Of a stretch of 12,606 bases of DNA, positions 1 to 6,714 are shown piece by piece; the stretch's first letter is position 1, and every line of letters begins with the position of its first letter. This stretch comes from an uncultured Clostridia bacterium (GTDB lineage Bacteria; Bacillota; Clostridia; Christensenellales; Borkfalkiaceae), in the NCBI GenBank assembly GCA_944354085.1, contig CALVPW010000042.1, positions 1 to 12,606 on the forward strand, given 5' to 3'. Both the position numbers and the translations under genes were made by a program. Below the pieces are notes generated by a model. That model searched no databases, was not told the origin of the DNA, and saw nothing but the letters and a program-made list of their open reading frames with translations.

Positions 1-67
1 AGGGCTATGACGTACGCCAAGGGGCGGCGCGGGAAGCCGTGAACAAGTATATTTGGAGAATGTTACT

Positions 68-2461
68 ATGTTAGTTCCTTTCAGTTGGTTAAAAGACTAC
101 GTCGATATCGACGTTTCCGCCCAAGAATTGCAGGCGAAGCTCTTTTCCTGCGGGTTCGAGGTGGAAGAACTCACCTATCTCGGCAAGGACGTGACGAACG
201 TCGTCACGGGGCGCATCACCAAAACGGAGAAGCATCCCGACGCCGACCGCCTCACCGTCTGTCATGTCGACTGCGGCGCGCACGGCGCAAAGCAGATCTG
301 CACGGCGGCGACCAACGTCTTTGAGGGGGCGATCGTGCCCTGCGCACTCGACGGCGCGACCGTGCTCAAAGAGGGCGGCATCCAAAAGATCAAAACGGGA
401 AAGCTGCGCGGCGTGACGTCCGAGGGGATGTTCTGCTCGGGCGAAGAGCTGGGCATCAACAACGACTTTTACGACGGCGCCGAGGTGTACGGCATCCTCA
501 TCCTCGATGCGGATACCCCCGTCGGCGCGGATATCCGCCCCGTCGTCGGGCTGGATGACTGGCTGTTCGATATCGCCGTCACCGCCAATCGTCCCGACTG
601 TCAGAGCGTATTCGGCATGGCGCGCGAAGTCGCCACCATCTTAAAAAAGCCCTTAAAAGCGCCCGCGACCGACTATCATCCCGTCCCGACGGACGTCGTT
701 ATCCCCGTCACGGTGGAAGAGCCCGCGCTCTGCCCGCGCTACGTGGGGCATTTCGTGACGGACGTGACCATCGGCACGTCGCCGCGCTGGATGCGCCGCC
801 GCCTTGCGCTGTGCGGGCTGCGCTCCGTTTCGGATATCGTGGATATCACCAATTTCGTGCTGTTGGAGCTCGGACAGCCCATGCACGCGTTCGACCGCAA
901 CTTCCTTGCGGGCGGGCGCATCGTCGTCCGCCGCGCGCACGAGGGGGAGAGCATCGTCACCCTCGACGAAAAGCAGTTCTCGCTGCATCCCGAGAACCTT
1001 CTCATCTGCGACGGGGAGAAGGGCGTGGCGCTCGCGGGCATCATGGGCGGGCTGAACAGCGAGATCAAGCCCGAGACCCGCGCGGTCTTCTTTGAGGCGG
1101 CGAAGTTCGCGCGCGACAGCGTGCGCAAAACGTCGCGCGCGCTCGGGCAGCGTTCGGATTCCTCCGCCCGTTTCGAAAAGGGCGTCGACGCCTACACCTG
1201 CGCTTTCGCCATGGACAGGGCGCTGCACCTCGTCGAAGAACTCGGCTGCGGCAAACCCACTTCCTACCGTGCCGACGCCAACAGCGAGGCGCTCACGCCC
1301 AAGACGGTGGAGGTCTCGTATCGTCAGATCGACGCGCTGCTCGGCATCGCCGTCCCGCATGCCGAAATGCACGCCGTGCTGGAACGCCTCGGCTTCGGCG
1401 TGACGCAAACGGAGGGGGGCATGTCCGTGACCGTGCCGCTGTGGCGCGACGACGTGGACGGCTATCCCGACCTTGCCGAGGAGATCATCCGCTCGTACGG
1501 ATACGAGCACATCGTGCCCACCTTCCTCGCCCGCGCCGCCGTGACGCGCGGCGGGCTCTCGCCCGCGCAAAAGCAGGAGGCGAAATGCAAGAACGTGCTG
1601 GCGGGCGAAGGGTACATGGAGGCGTGCACCTATTCTTTCTATTCGCCCAAGGACTTCGATCTGCTGCGCCTTGCAAAGGACGCGCCCGAGCGGAAGGCGA
1701 TCAAGATCTTAAACCCCATCGGCGAAGATCTCTCCGTCATGCGCACCATCCTCGCGCCGAGCATGCTCGCGAACGTCGTGCGCAACGTGCGCCGCGGCAA
1801 CGACGCGGGGCGGCTGTTCGAGCTCGCCAACGCGTATCTTCCCGCAGAACTTCCCTTAAAGGAACTGCCCGAAGAACGCAAACACCTCGTGCTCGCGCTG
1901 TGGGGAGAGGGGGACTTTTTCGACGTGAAGGGCGCCGTCGAGGCGCTTGCCGAGGCGTTCTCCTTAAAGCTCTCCTTTGAACGCGGCGAAAAGCCCTTCC
2001 TGCACCCCGGCGTGACCGCCGTCGTAAAGGCGGGCGAAAAGGAAGTCGGCTGGCTGGGTGAACTGCATCCCGTCGTCGCCGCCTCGCTCGCGCTCGAAAA
2101 GAAGGTGTACCTTGCCGAACTCGACTATGCGGCGCTCATGCGCAAAGCGGCGTCGGAGATCGTCTATCACGCCATCCCCAAATTCCCCGCCGTCGTGCGC
2201 GATCTTGCCGTCGTGGTGGACGAAAACGTCACCTGCGCGCAGATCACCGAACACATCCTGCGCGCCGCAAAGGCAGCCAAAAAGGCGGAGCTTTTCGACG
2301 TGTTCCGCGGCGGAAGGCTGGGTGCGGGCAAAAAGAGCATGGCGTTCCACATCACCTTCGTGCCCGAAGGCGACAAGGCGATCGCGCCCGAACAGGCAGA
2401 CGCCTTCTTCCAAAAGATCGTCTCTTCGCTCTCCAAACAGCTCGGCGCGGAACTGCGCTGA
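68..2461 (+). CDS. pheT: Phenylalanyl-tRNA synthetase beta subunit
   Basis: This is the beta subunit of the cytoplasmic alpha2-beta2 enzyme that charges tRNA-Phe. The protein has 797 aa, close to the usual bacterial length of about 795-805. The N-terminus MLVPFSWLKDYVDID is typical. An EMAP-type tRNA-binding domain spans about residues 40-150 (VVTGRI, HPDADRL, SEGMFCSGEELG). The B3/4 editing domain lies at about 220-390 and includes PMHAFD. The B5 domain is at about 410-480. The ferredoxin-fold anticodon-binding domain occupies the last 95 residues (KFPAVVRDLAVVVDE). I chose ATG 68 because GGAG at 55-58 is well placed and the family starts here; a TTG at 53 in the same frame would add five residues and lies on the ribosome binding site. 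pheS would be expected upstream but lies outside the window. A strong terminator follows the stop directly. The identification is secure. Confidence 0.97.
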   Translation: MLVPFSWLKDYVDIDVSAQELQAKLFSCGFEVEELTYLGKDVTNVVTGRITKTEKHPDADRLTVCHVDCGAHGAKQICTAATNVFEGAIVPCALDGATVLKEGGIQKIKTGKLRGVTSEGMFCSGEELGINNDFYDGAEVYGILILDADTPVGADIRPVVGLDDWLFDIAVTANRPDCQSVFGMAREVATILKKPLKAPATDYHPVPTDVVIPVTVEEPALCPRYVGHFVTDVTIGTSPRWMRRRLALCGLRSVSDIVDITNFVLLELGQPMHAFDRNFLAGGRIVVRRAHEGESIVTLDEKQFSLHPENLLICDGEKGVALAGIMGGLNSEIKPETRAVFFEAAKFARDSVRKTSRALGQRSDSSARFEKGVDAYTCAFAMDRALHLVEELGCGKPTSYRADANSEALTPKTVEVSYRQIDALLGIAVPHAEMHAVLERLGFGVTQTEGGMSVTVPLWRDDVDGYPDLAEEIIRSYGYEHIVPTFLARAAVTRGGLSPAQKQEAKCKNVLAGEGYMEACTYSFYSPKDFDLLRLAKDAPERKAIKILNPIGEDLSVMRTILAPSMLANVVRNVRRGNDAGRLFELANAYLPAELPLKELPEERKHLVLALWGEGDFFDVKGAVEALAEAFSLKLSFERGEKPFLHPGVTAVVKAGEKEVGWLGELHPVVAASLALEKKVYLAELDYAALMRKAASEIVYHAIPKFPAVVRDLAVVVDENVTCAQITEHILRAAKAAKKAELFDVFRGGRLGAGKKSMAFHITFVPEGDKAIAPEQADAFFQKIVSSLSKQLGAELR

Positions 2462-2486
2462 AAAAAGCGCCCCGCGGGGCGCTTTT
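2461..2486 (+). terminator. Intrinsic terminator after pheT
   Basis: The arms GCGCCCC (2467-2473) and GGGGCGC (2476-2482) form a perfect GC-rich stem. It is flanked by an A-run that pairs with the TTTT at 2483-2486. It starts at the pheT stop codon and ends that operon; the A/T symmetry means it could work in both directions. Confidence 0.9.
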
Positions 2487-2510
2487 CAACCATACGTTGA
2501 TACAAAAACA

Positions 2511-2540
2511 ACGAATGGTTGGCAGGATACAACCTCTCGT
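2511..2540. repeat. Inverted repeat, candidate operator
   Basis: The dyad reads ACGA-N2-GGTTG-N8-CAACC-N2-TCGT, with nine perfectly complementary positions per side around a centre at about 2525. It ends four bases before the -35 box of the promoter for the XRE-type regulator gene. That placement suggests an operator, perhaps for autoregulation. It does not resemble the terminator just upstream and has no T-tract. The role is inferred from position only. Confidence 0.45.
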
Positions 2541-2543
2541 CGC

Positions 2544-2572
2544 TTGAAAAAGCGCCGCTGCGGGTGTATCAT
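2544..2572 (+). promoter_or_regulatory. Sigma-A promoter for the XRE regulator unit
   Basis: TTGAAA (2544-2549) and TATCAT (2567-2572) are separated by exactly 17 bp. The predicted transcript starts near 2579, leaving a very short leader that carries the ribosome binding site GGGAGGG (2582-2588) seven bases before the ATG at 2596. Confidence 0.7.
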
Positions 2573-2595
2573 GGAAAAAAAGGGAGGGACTTTAT

Positions 2596-3087
2596 ATGAA
2601 CACATTGGGTCAACGCATCGCATATTACCGCAAGGCGGCGAACATGACGCAGGCAGAGCTCGCCGAGGCGTGTTCCGTCACCGCGCAGGCGGTCAGCAAA
2701 TGGGAGAACGACCTCACCGCGCCCGATATCGCCGTTCTGCCGCAGCTCGCTGCCATCTTCCACATCACGACGGACGCGCTTTTGGGCGCCGAGGCGCGGG
2801 TGGTCTCCGCCGTCGATCCCGCGGCGGTGGATACGAGCAAACTGCTTTTGAAAATGCGCGTTTTGAGCGCCGAGGGGGACAAGGTCGATCTCAATCTCCC
2901 GCTCGCGCTCGCCGCGCTCGTCCTTTCGAACGGCAACGCCGCCCGCCTTGCGGGCGACAAGTACGGCGACGTCCTCTCGTCCGTCGATTTCGGGCAGATC
3001 TTGGAACTCGTCCGCCAGGGCGCGATCGGAAAGCTGATGGACGTGGAGAGCGCCGAGGGCGACAAAGTGGAGATCTGGGTGGAATGA
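2596..3087 (+). CDS. XRE-family transcriptional regulator with C-terminal SHOCT-like beta/alpha domain
   Basis: This 163-aa DNA-binding protein has a Cro/CI-type helix-turn-helix at residues 3-58 (GQRIAYYRKAANMTQAELAE, then VTAQAVSKWEND and a TDALLG end), as in many Firmicute one-component regulators. The rest, about residues 75-163, is a beta-hairpin/helix domain that begins KMRVLSAEGDKVDLNLP and closes GKLMDVESAEGDKVEIWVE. This pattern resembles the SHOCT-like N-terminal segment of YvlB-type proteins, an assignment made from memory. The SAEGDKV element occurs twice, once in each strand region. The gene has its own promoter and a possible operator upstream. Its stop codon overlaps the start of the next gene (ATGA), so the two proteins are probably translationally coupled. 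The target genes are unknown; autoregulation is plausible. Confidence 0.85.
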   Translation: MNTLGQRIAYYRKAANMTQAELAEACSVTAQAVSKWENDLTAPDIAVLPQLAAIFHITTDALLGAEARVVSAVDPAAVDTSKLLLKMRVLSAEGDKVDLNLPLALAALVLSNGNAARLAGDKYGDVLSSVDFGQILELVRQGAIGKLMDVESAEGDKVEIWVE

Positions 3088-3308
3088 AAGTCAAGGTACG
3101 CGCGGGAAAGGTGCGCTTCTCTTTGCGGCTGCCGCTGCGGGTGTGCCTTTGGGCGCTCTCTCGGGCGGACGGCGAAGGCGCGCTCCTTTGCAGGCAAGAA
3201 CGCCAAAAGGCGCTGCGTATCTTAAAAGAGGCAAAACGCACGTTTGGGGAACTTTTGCTCGTGCGGGCGGAGAGCGCCTCGGGCGAAGAAGTATCGTTTA
3301 TCTTGTAA
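3084..3308 (+). CDS. Small protein resembling the regulator's C-terminal domain
   Basis: This 74-aa basic protein is translated from an ATG that overlaps the stop of the upstream regulator gene as ATGA, a classic coupling arrangement. It starts MKVKVRAGKVRFSLRLPLRV and ends with the pattern GELLLVRAESASGEEVSFIL. Both ends mirror the regulator's C-terminal domain: a KV(K/R)V...KV strand pair followed by LPL, then a helix, then G-x-L-(L/M)-x-V-x-x-S-A-x-G-x-x-V. I infer that it is a free-standing copy of the same fold, perhaps a partner or anti-regulator that pairs with that domain. No signal peptide or membrane segment is visible. The start and stop look real because the reading frame is short but tightly placed and a terminator begins at the stop codon. 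The function is unknown. Confidence 0.7.
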   Translation: MKVKVRAGKVRFSLRLPLRVCLWALSRADGEGALLCRQERQKALRILKEAKRTFGELLLVRAESASGEEVSFIL

Positions 3309-3330
3309 AGGCGGCGCGCGCCGCCTTTTT
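3307..3330 (+). terminator. Intrinsic terminator after the XRE unit
   Basis: GGCGGC (3310-3315) and GCCGCC (3320-3325) pair around a GCGC loop, with AAA before and TTTTT after. It begins at the stop codon of the small protein gene and separates this unit from the PFL operon. Confidence 0.88.
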
Positions 3331-3352
3331 CTTGTGTCCGAAAAAAATATGT

Positions 3353-3400
3353 ATACAAAATATTGTGTTCACTTTATGTATAAAACACAATATTTGGTGG
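3353..3400. promoter_or_regulatory. Pair of NrdR-like boxes upstream of the PFL operon
   Basis: Box 1 (3353-3368, ATACAAAATATTGTGT) matches the recalled NrdR consensus acaCwAtATaTwGtgt at 14 of 16 positions. Box 2 (3385-3400, ACACAATATTTGGTGG) matches at 13 of 16. The strongly conserved core bases are kept in both. Start-to-start spacing is 32 bp with a 16-bp gap, which is the usual three-turn arrangement for NrdR pairs. Together they also form an inverted repeat (AAATATTGTGTT at 3358-3369 against AACACAATATTT at 3384-3395). NrdR is an ATP/dATP-sensing repressor of ribonucleotide reductase genes; no nrd gene is present here. Box 2 overlaps a weak possible promoter (TTGGTG 3394-3399, TATACT 3418-3423, 18-bp spacer). 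A Rex- or Fnr-type site is the main alternative, but the box pair fits NrdR better. Confidence 0.7.
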
Positions 3401-3439
3401 AATCGGAAAAAATTCTTTATACTTTTTGCGTGCGGACTC

Positions 3440-3468
3440 TTGACAAGGCGCGCAAGCTATGGTATGAT
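3440..3468 (+). promoter_or_regulatory. Strong sigma-A promoter of the PFL operon
   Basis: A perfect TTGACA (3440-3445) and TATGAT (3463-3468) are 17 bp apart. The start would be near 3475, giving a leader of about 150 nt that contains the riboswitch and its terminator before the pflA start at 3627. It lies 40 bp downstream of the second NrdR-like box. Confidence 0.85.
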
Positions 3469-3494
3469 AGGGCTGTTCCGAAAGAATTTCAGCA

Positions 3495-3563
3495 CCCTGC
3501 GGCAACTGACGAAAGGCGGAGCACCGCATGGAACCGCAGGGGGATCGAGCCGTTCGTCTGGGC
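3495..3563 (+). promoter_or_regulatory. ZTP riboswitch (pfl motif) aptamer
   Basis: The leader folds as a ZTP/ZMP-sensing aptamer. P1 is a perfect 8-bp helix, CCCTGCGG (3495-3502) with CCGCAGGG (3534-3541). Inside it lies CAACTGACGAAA (3503-3514), matching the conserved joining strand whose usual form contains CTGGCG. A small hairpin GCGG-AGCA-CCGC (3516-3527) forms P2, and TGGAA follows it. The 3' domain GCCGTTCGTCTGGGC (3549-3563) matches the conserved GCCGTTCGCCTGGGC-type element. The pseudoknot normally pairs GGCG with CGCC. Here it is GACG (3508-3511) with CGTC (3555-3558), a compensatory change that supports the fold. The class is known from one-carbon and purine genes, including pfl genes. 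It is an ON switch: ZTP binding should allow transcription of the operon. Confidence 0.88.
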
Positions 3564-3597
3564 AGTTTTTATCGTAAGGTAAAAGCTGCCCTTTATT
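3560..3597 (+). terminator. Regulated terminator, expression platform of the ZTP riboswitch
   Basis: GGGCAGTTTTTA (3560-3571) pairs with TAAAAGCTGCCC (3580-3591), with one G-U pair and an 8-nt loop, followed by TTTATT. Its first bases, GGGC, are also the conserved 3' end of the aptamer. Ligand-bound aptamer and terminator are therefore mutually exclusive, as expected for an attenuator that is relieved by ZTP. Confidence 0.85.
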
Positions 3598-3626
3598 CCC
3601 TCCGCGCATGCGGGAAAGGAGCGTAT

Positions 3627-4364
3627 ATGACAGGGCATCTTCATTCATACGAATCCTTTGGCACGGTCGACGGTCCCGGCATCCGTTTTGTGGTGTTTTT
3701 GAAGGGCTGCCCGATGCGCTGCCGTTACTGCCACAATCCCGATACGTGGGACGCGGCGGGCGGACGGGAGGTGACGGCGGAGGAGGTCGCCCGCGAAGCG
3801 CTCAAATACAAGGCGTATTTTGCGGAGACGGGCGGCGTCACCGTCTCGGGCGGGGAGCCGCTGCTGCAATTGGATTTTCTCATCGAGCTCTTCACCCTCT
3901 TAAAGGGCAAGGGCATCCACACCTGCGTGGATACGTCGGGCATCTGCTTTGACGCCGCCGATCCCCGCTACGAGCGCCTGCTTGCGCTCACCGATCTCTT
4001 TCTTCTCGATATCAAGCACATCGACGATATCGCCCACCGCTTTATCACGGGGCGGACGAACGTGCCCGTGCTCGCCTTTGCCCGCTATCTGAGCGAGCAT
4101 GGCAAGCGCATGTGGATCCGCCACGTGCTCGTTCCGGGGCTTTCCGACGACGACGGGGCGCTCATGCGGCTGAGAAAGTTTTTGGATACGCTTTCCACCG
4201 TCGACCGCGTGGAGGTGCTGCCCTATCACACGATGGGGGTACAAAAGTACCGTGCGTCGGGCATGGCGTACCCGCTCGAAGGGGTGCAGCCCCCCGCGGC
4301 GGAACGGGTGGAGAACGCAAAGCGCATCCTCGGCGCGGGCAGATACGCCCGTCACGGCGATTAG
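3627..4364 (+). CDS. pflA: Pyruvate formate-lyase activating enzyme (radical SAM)
   Basis: This 245-aa radical SAM enzyme (the E. coli protein has 246) uses S-adenosylmethionine and a 4Fe-4S cluster to create the glycyl radical of pyruvate formate-lyase. The cluster motif CxxxCxxC is Cys28, Cys32 and Cys35 (KGCPMRCRYCHNPDTW). It is preceded by the family signature SYESFGTVDGPGIRF and followed by the SAM-binding VTVSGGEPLLQ. WIRHVLVPGLSDDD and LLPYHTMG are further PflA hallmarks. I chose ATG 3627 because GGGAAAGGAG (3612-3621) stands just upstream and the length then matches the family; a longer frame open from 3528 begins inside the riboswitch and is rejected. It is the first gene of the operon, and its stop overlaps the ribosome binding site of the next gene. 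Its natural substrate is probably the small glycyl-radical protein at 6760-6996 docked on the core at 4686-6713. Confidence 0.95.
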   Translation: MTGHLHSYESFGTVDGPGIRFVVFLKGCPMRCRYCHNPDTWDAAGGREVTAEEVAREALKYKAYFAETGGVTVSGGEPLLQLDFLIELFTLLKGKGIHTCVDTSGICFDAADPRYERLLALTDLFLLDIKHIDDIAHRFITGRTNVPVLAFARYLSEHGKRMWIRHVLVPGLSDDDGALMRLRKFLDTLSTVDRVEVLPYHTMGVQKYRASGMAYPLEGVQPPAAERVENAKRILGAGRYARHGD

Positions 4365-4374
4365 GAGGTAAGGT

Positions 4375-4641
4375 ATGCGGTACACGCTTTTGGAAGTCAG
4401 CGGGGAATCGTGCGCGAACTGCTTTACGCTGCTGCCCGTCGTACAAAAACTTGCAAACGAGCGCGGCATCCCCGTGCGCCATCTCGAGCTCAGCGAGGCG
4501 ACGGCGGAAGAGGCGCGTTCGCTCGGCATCCGGCGCGTGCCCACGCTCATCGTCTACCGCGACGGGGAAGAGGTGGCGCGCTGTACGGGGTATCAGCCCG
4601 AGGAGATCTTATCCCTTTGGCTGGACGCCAAATGTGAATGA
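4375..4641 (+). CDS. Thioredoxin-like CxxC protein
   Basis: This 88-aa protein has a thioredoxin fold. The redox motif is Cys13-Ala-Asn-Cys16 (SCANC), followed by a helix. The cis-proline is Pro56 in RRVPTLIVYRDGEE, followed by the last two strands and a terminal helix. It is shorter than classical thioredoxin (about 105 aa) and lacks the WCGPC motif, so it belongs with the compact thioredoxin/glutaredoxin-like proteins. It has an excellent AGGAGG site (4363-4368) overlapping the pflA stop, ten bases downstream of that gene, so it is co-transcribed with pflA and the PFL core. It carries no signal peptide and is cytoplasmic. Its role here is not established. It may reduce cysteines of PFL or PflA, or supply electrons to another radical enzyme; thioredoxins more often accompany ribonucleotide reductase. 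Confidence 0.85.
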   Translation: MRYTLLEVSGESCANCFTLLPVVQKLANERGIPVRHLELSEATAEEARSLGIRRVPTLIVYRDGEEVARCTGYQPEEILSLWLDAKCE

Positions 4642-4685
4642 ATTTTTCCACACAAGATAAAATAACCTGTATGGGGGCAACCGAT

Positions 4686-6713
4686 ATGAAATACGAAAGG
4701 GCATGGCGGGCATTCGAAGGCGGCAAATGGTGCGAAGAGATCGACGTACGCGACTTTATCCAGCGCAATTATACCCCGTACGAAGGGGACGGCGCCTTCC
4801 TCGCGCCCGCGACCGAGGCGACGAAGGCGCTTTGGGCGCAGGTGATGCAGCTCTCCAAGGAGGAGCACGACCGCGGCGGCGTGTACGATGCGGACACCGA
4901 GATCGTCTCGCAGGTCGCGAGCCATAAGGCGGGGTATTTCAACAAAGACCTCGAAAAGATCGTGGGGCTCCAGACAGACGCGCCCTTCAAGCGCGCGCTG
5001 CAGCCCTTCGGCGGCATCCGCATGGCGGAGGAGGCGCTCGCCATGTACGGGTACGAGATCAGCCCGCGCGTCAAGGAGATCTTCACCAAATACCGCAAAA
5101 CGCATAACGACGGCGTATTCGACGCCTACACGCCCGAGATGCGCCTTGCCCGTCACGCGCATATCCTGACGGGCTTGCCCGATACGTACGGCCGCGGGCG
5201 CATCGTGGGCGATTACCGCCGCGTCGCGCTGTACGGCGTGGACTTCCTCATCCGCAAAAAGGAGGAGGACAAGGCGCTTTTGGACGGCGACATGCTGCCC
5301 GACAAGATCCGCGACCGCGAGGAGATCGCCGAGCAGATCAAAGCGCTCAAAGCGCTCAAAAAGATGGCGGCGGAATACGGGTGCGATATCTCCCGTCCCG
5401 CCGAAACGGCGCAGGAAGCCATCCAATGGCTGTATTTCGGATATCTCGGCGCCATCAAGGATCAGAACGGCGCCGCGATGAGCATCGGCAGGAACTCCAC
5501 CTTCCTCGATATCTATATCCAGCGCGATCTCGACGAGGGGACGCTCACCGAGGAAGGGGCGCAGGAGCTCATCGACCATTTCGTGATGAAGCTGCGCGTC
5601 GTCAAATTCATGCGCATCAAGGAATACAACGAGCTGTTCAGCGGCGATCCCACGTGGGTGACCGAATCCATCGGCGGCATGGGGACGGACGGCAGGACGC
5701 TCGTCACCAAGAACAGTTTCCGCATCCTGCACACCCTCTCCAACCTCGGTCCCGCGCCCGAACCCAACCTTACGGTGCTTTGGTCCAAGCGCCTTCCCAA
5801 GGCGTTCAAGCGCTTCTGCGCGGAAGTCTCCATCCAAACTTCCGCCATCCAATACGAGAGCGACGATCTGATGCGCCCCGAGATGGGGGACGATTATTGC
5901 ATCGCCTGCTGCGTTTCGAGCATGCGCGTGGGGAAGGACATGCAGTTCTTCGGCGCACGCGCCAACCTCGCAAAGTGCCTTTTGTACGCGATCAACGGCG
6001 GCAAGGACGAGCTCGAGCGGGACAAACAGGGGAAGCCTTTGCAGGTCTCGCCGTGCTTCGCGCCCGTCCTCGGCGACGGCCCGCTCGACTACGAGGAGGT
6101 CAAGGCGAAGTACACCGAGATGATGCGTTGGCTCGCGGGGCTGTACGTGAACACCCTCAACGTCATCCACTACATGCACGATAAATATTCGTACGAGGCG
6201 CTCGAGATGGCGCTGCACGACAGTCACGTCCGCCGCTTCTTCGCTACGGGCATCGCAGGGCTCTCGTGCGCGGCGGACAGCCTTTCCGCCATCCGTTACG
6301 CCAAAGTCTATCCCGTGCGCAACGAGGACGGCATCGTCGTCGATTTCCGCATCGAGGGAGACTATCCCAAATACGGCAACAACGACGACCGCGCCGACGA
6401 GATCGCCGTGTGGCTCGTGAAAACGTTCATGAACATGGTCAGATCGCACACGACCTACCGCGATTCCGTGCCTACCATGTCTATCCTCACCATCACGTCC
6501 AACGTCGTGTACGGCAAAAAGACGGGCAATACGCCCGACGGCCGCCGCGCGGGACAGCCGCTCGCACCGGGCGCCAACCCCATGCACGGGCGGGACAGCC
6601 ACGGCGCGCTCGCGTCGCTCGAATCGGTCGCAAAACTGCCGTACGACTTCGCCCGCGACGGTATTTCCAATACCTTCTCGGTCACGCCGGGCTCGCTCGG
6701 CAAGGAAGAGTGA
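4686..6713 (+). CDS. pflB: Pyruvate formate-lyase core, lacking its glycyl-radical domain
   Basis: This is the 675-aa catalytic core of formate C-acetyltransferase (pyruvate + CoA to acetyl-CoA + formate). It follows PflB throughout: WRAFEGGKW and VRDFIQRNYTPYEGD at the N-terminus, the adjacent active-site cysteines Cys408-Cys409 (DDYCIACCVSSM), VGKDMQFFGARANLAK, NVIHYMHDKYSYEA, AGLSCAADSLSAI, and TITSNVVYGKKTGNTPDGRR. It ends FSVTPGSLGKEE. Full-length PFL (about 740-760 aa) continues after LGK(D/E)(D/E) into the glycyl-radical domain. That domain is absent here and is encoded by the next gene. I chose ATG 4686, with GGGGG at 4673-4677, to match the family N-terminus. An in-frame ATG at 4638 overlapping the thioredoxin stop (ATGA) would add 16 residues. 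The core should be inactive without the small partner. Confidence 0.93.
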   Translation: MKYERAWRAFEGGKWCEEIDVRDFIQRNYTPYEGDGAFLAPATEATKALWAQVMQLSKEEHDRGGVYDADTEIVSQVASHKAGYFNKDLEKIVGLQTDAPFKRALQPFGGIRMAEEALAMYGYEISPRVKEIFTKYRKTHNDGVFDAYTPEMRLARHAHILTGLPDTYGRGRIVGDYRRVALYGVDFLIRKKEEDKALLDGDMLPDKIRDREEIAEQIKALKALKKMAAEYGCDISRPAETAQEAIQWLYFGYLGAIKDQNGAAMSIGRNSTFLDIYIQRDLDEGTLTEEGAQELIDHFVMKLRVVKFMRIKEYNELFSGDPTWVTESIGGMGTDGRTLVTKNSFRILHTLSNLGPAPEPNLTVLWSKRLPKAFKRFCAEVSIQTSAIQYESDDLMRPEMGDDYCIACCVSSMRVGKDMQFFGARANLAKCLLYAINGGKDELERDKQGKPLQVSPCFAPVLGDGPLDYEEVKAKYTEMMRWLAGLYVNTLNVIHYMHDKYSYEALEMALHDSHVRRFFATGIAGLSCAADSLSAIRYAKVYPVRNEDGIVVDFRIEGDYPKYGNNDDRADEIAVWLVKTFMNMVRSHTTYRDSVPTMSILTITSNVVYGKKTGNTPDGRRAGQPLAPGANPMHGRDSHGALASLESVAKLPYDFARDGISNTFSVTPGSLGKEE

Positions 6714-6714
6714 A

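Noticed and set aside
1..74. Tail of an upstream gene, expected to be pheS
   Set aside because: The three forward frames end at 10, 42 and 74, and none shows the usual PheS C-terminus, so no frame can be assigned from so little sequence.
653..1570. 305-codon minus-strand frame opposite pheT
   Set aside because: It is antisense to conserved pheT sequence, has an Arg/His/Ala/Gly-rich composition typical of a shadow frame, and has no supporting promoter or domain.
3361..3372. Rex or Fnr binding site (TATTGTGTTCAC)
   Set aside because: Only half-site similarity is seen. The paired 16-bp boxes with 32-bp spacing fit NrdR better, although Rex is kept as an alternative in the feature entry.
3528..3626. 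N-terminal extension of pflA from the ATG at 3528
   Set aside because: It begins inside the ZTP aptamer, crosses the terminator hairpin, lacks family similarity, and ATG 3627 has a strong ribosome binding site and the normal PflA length.
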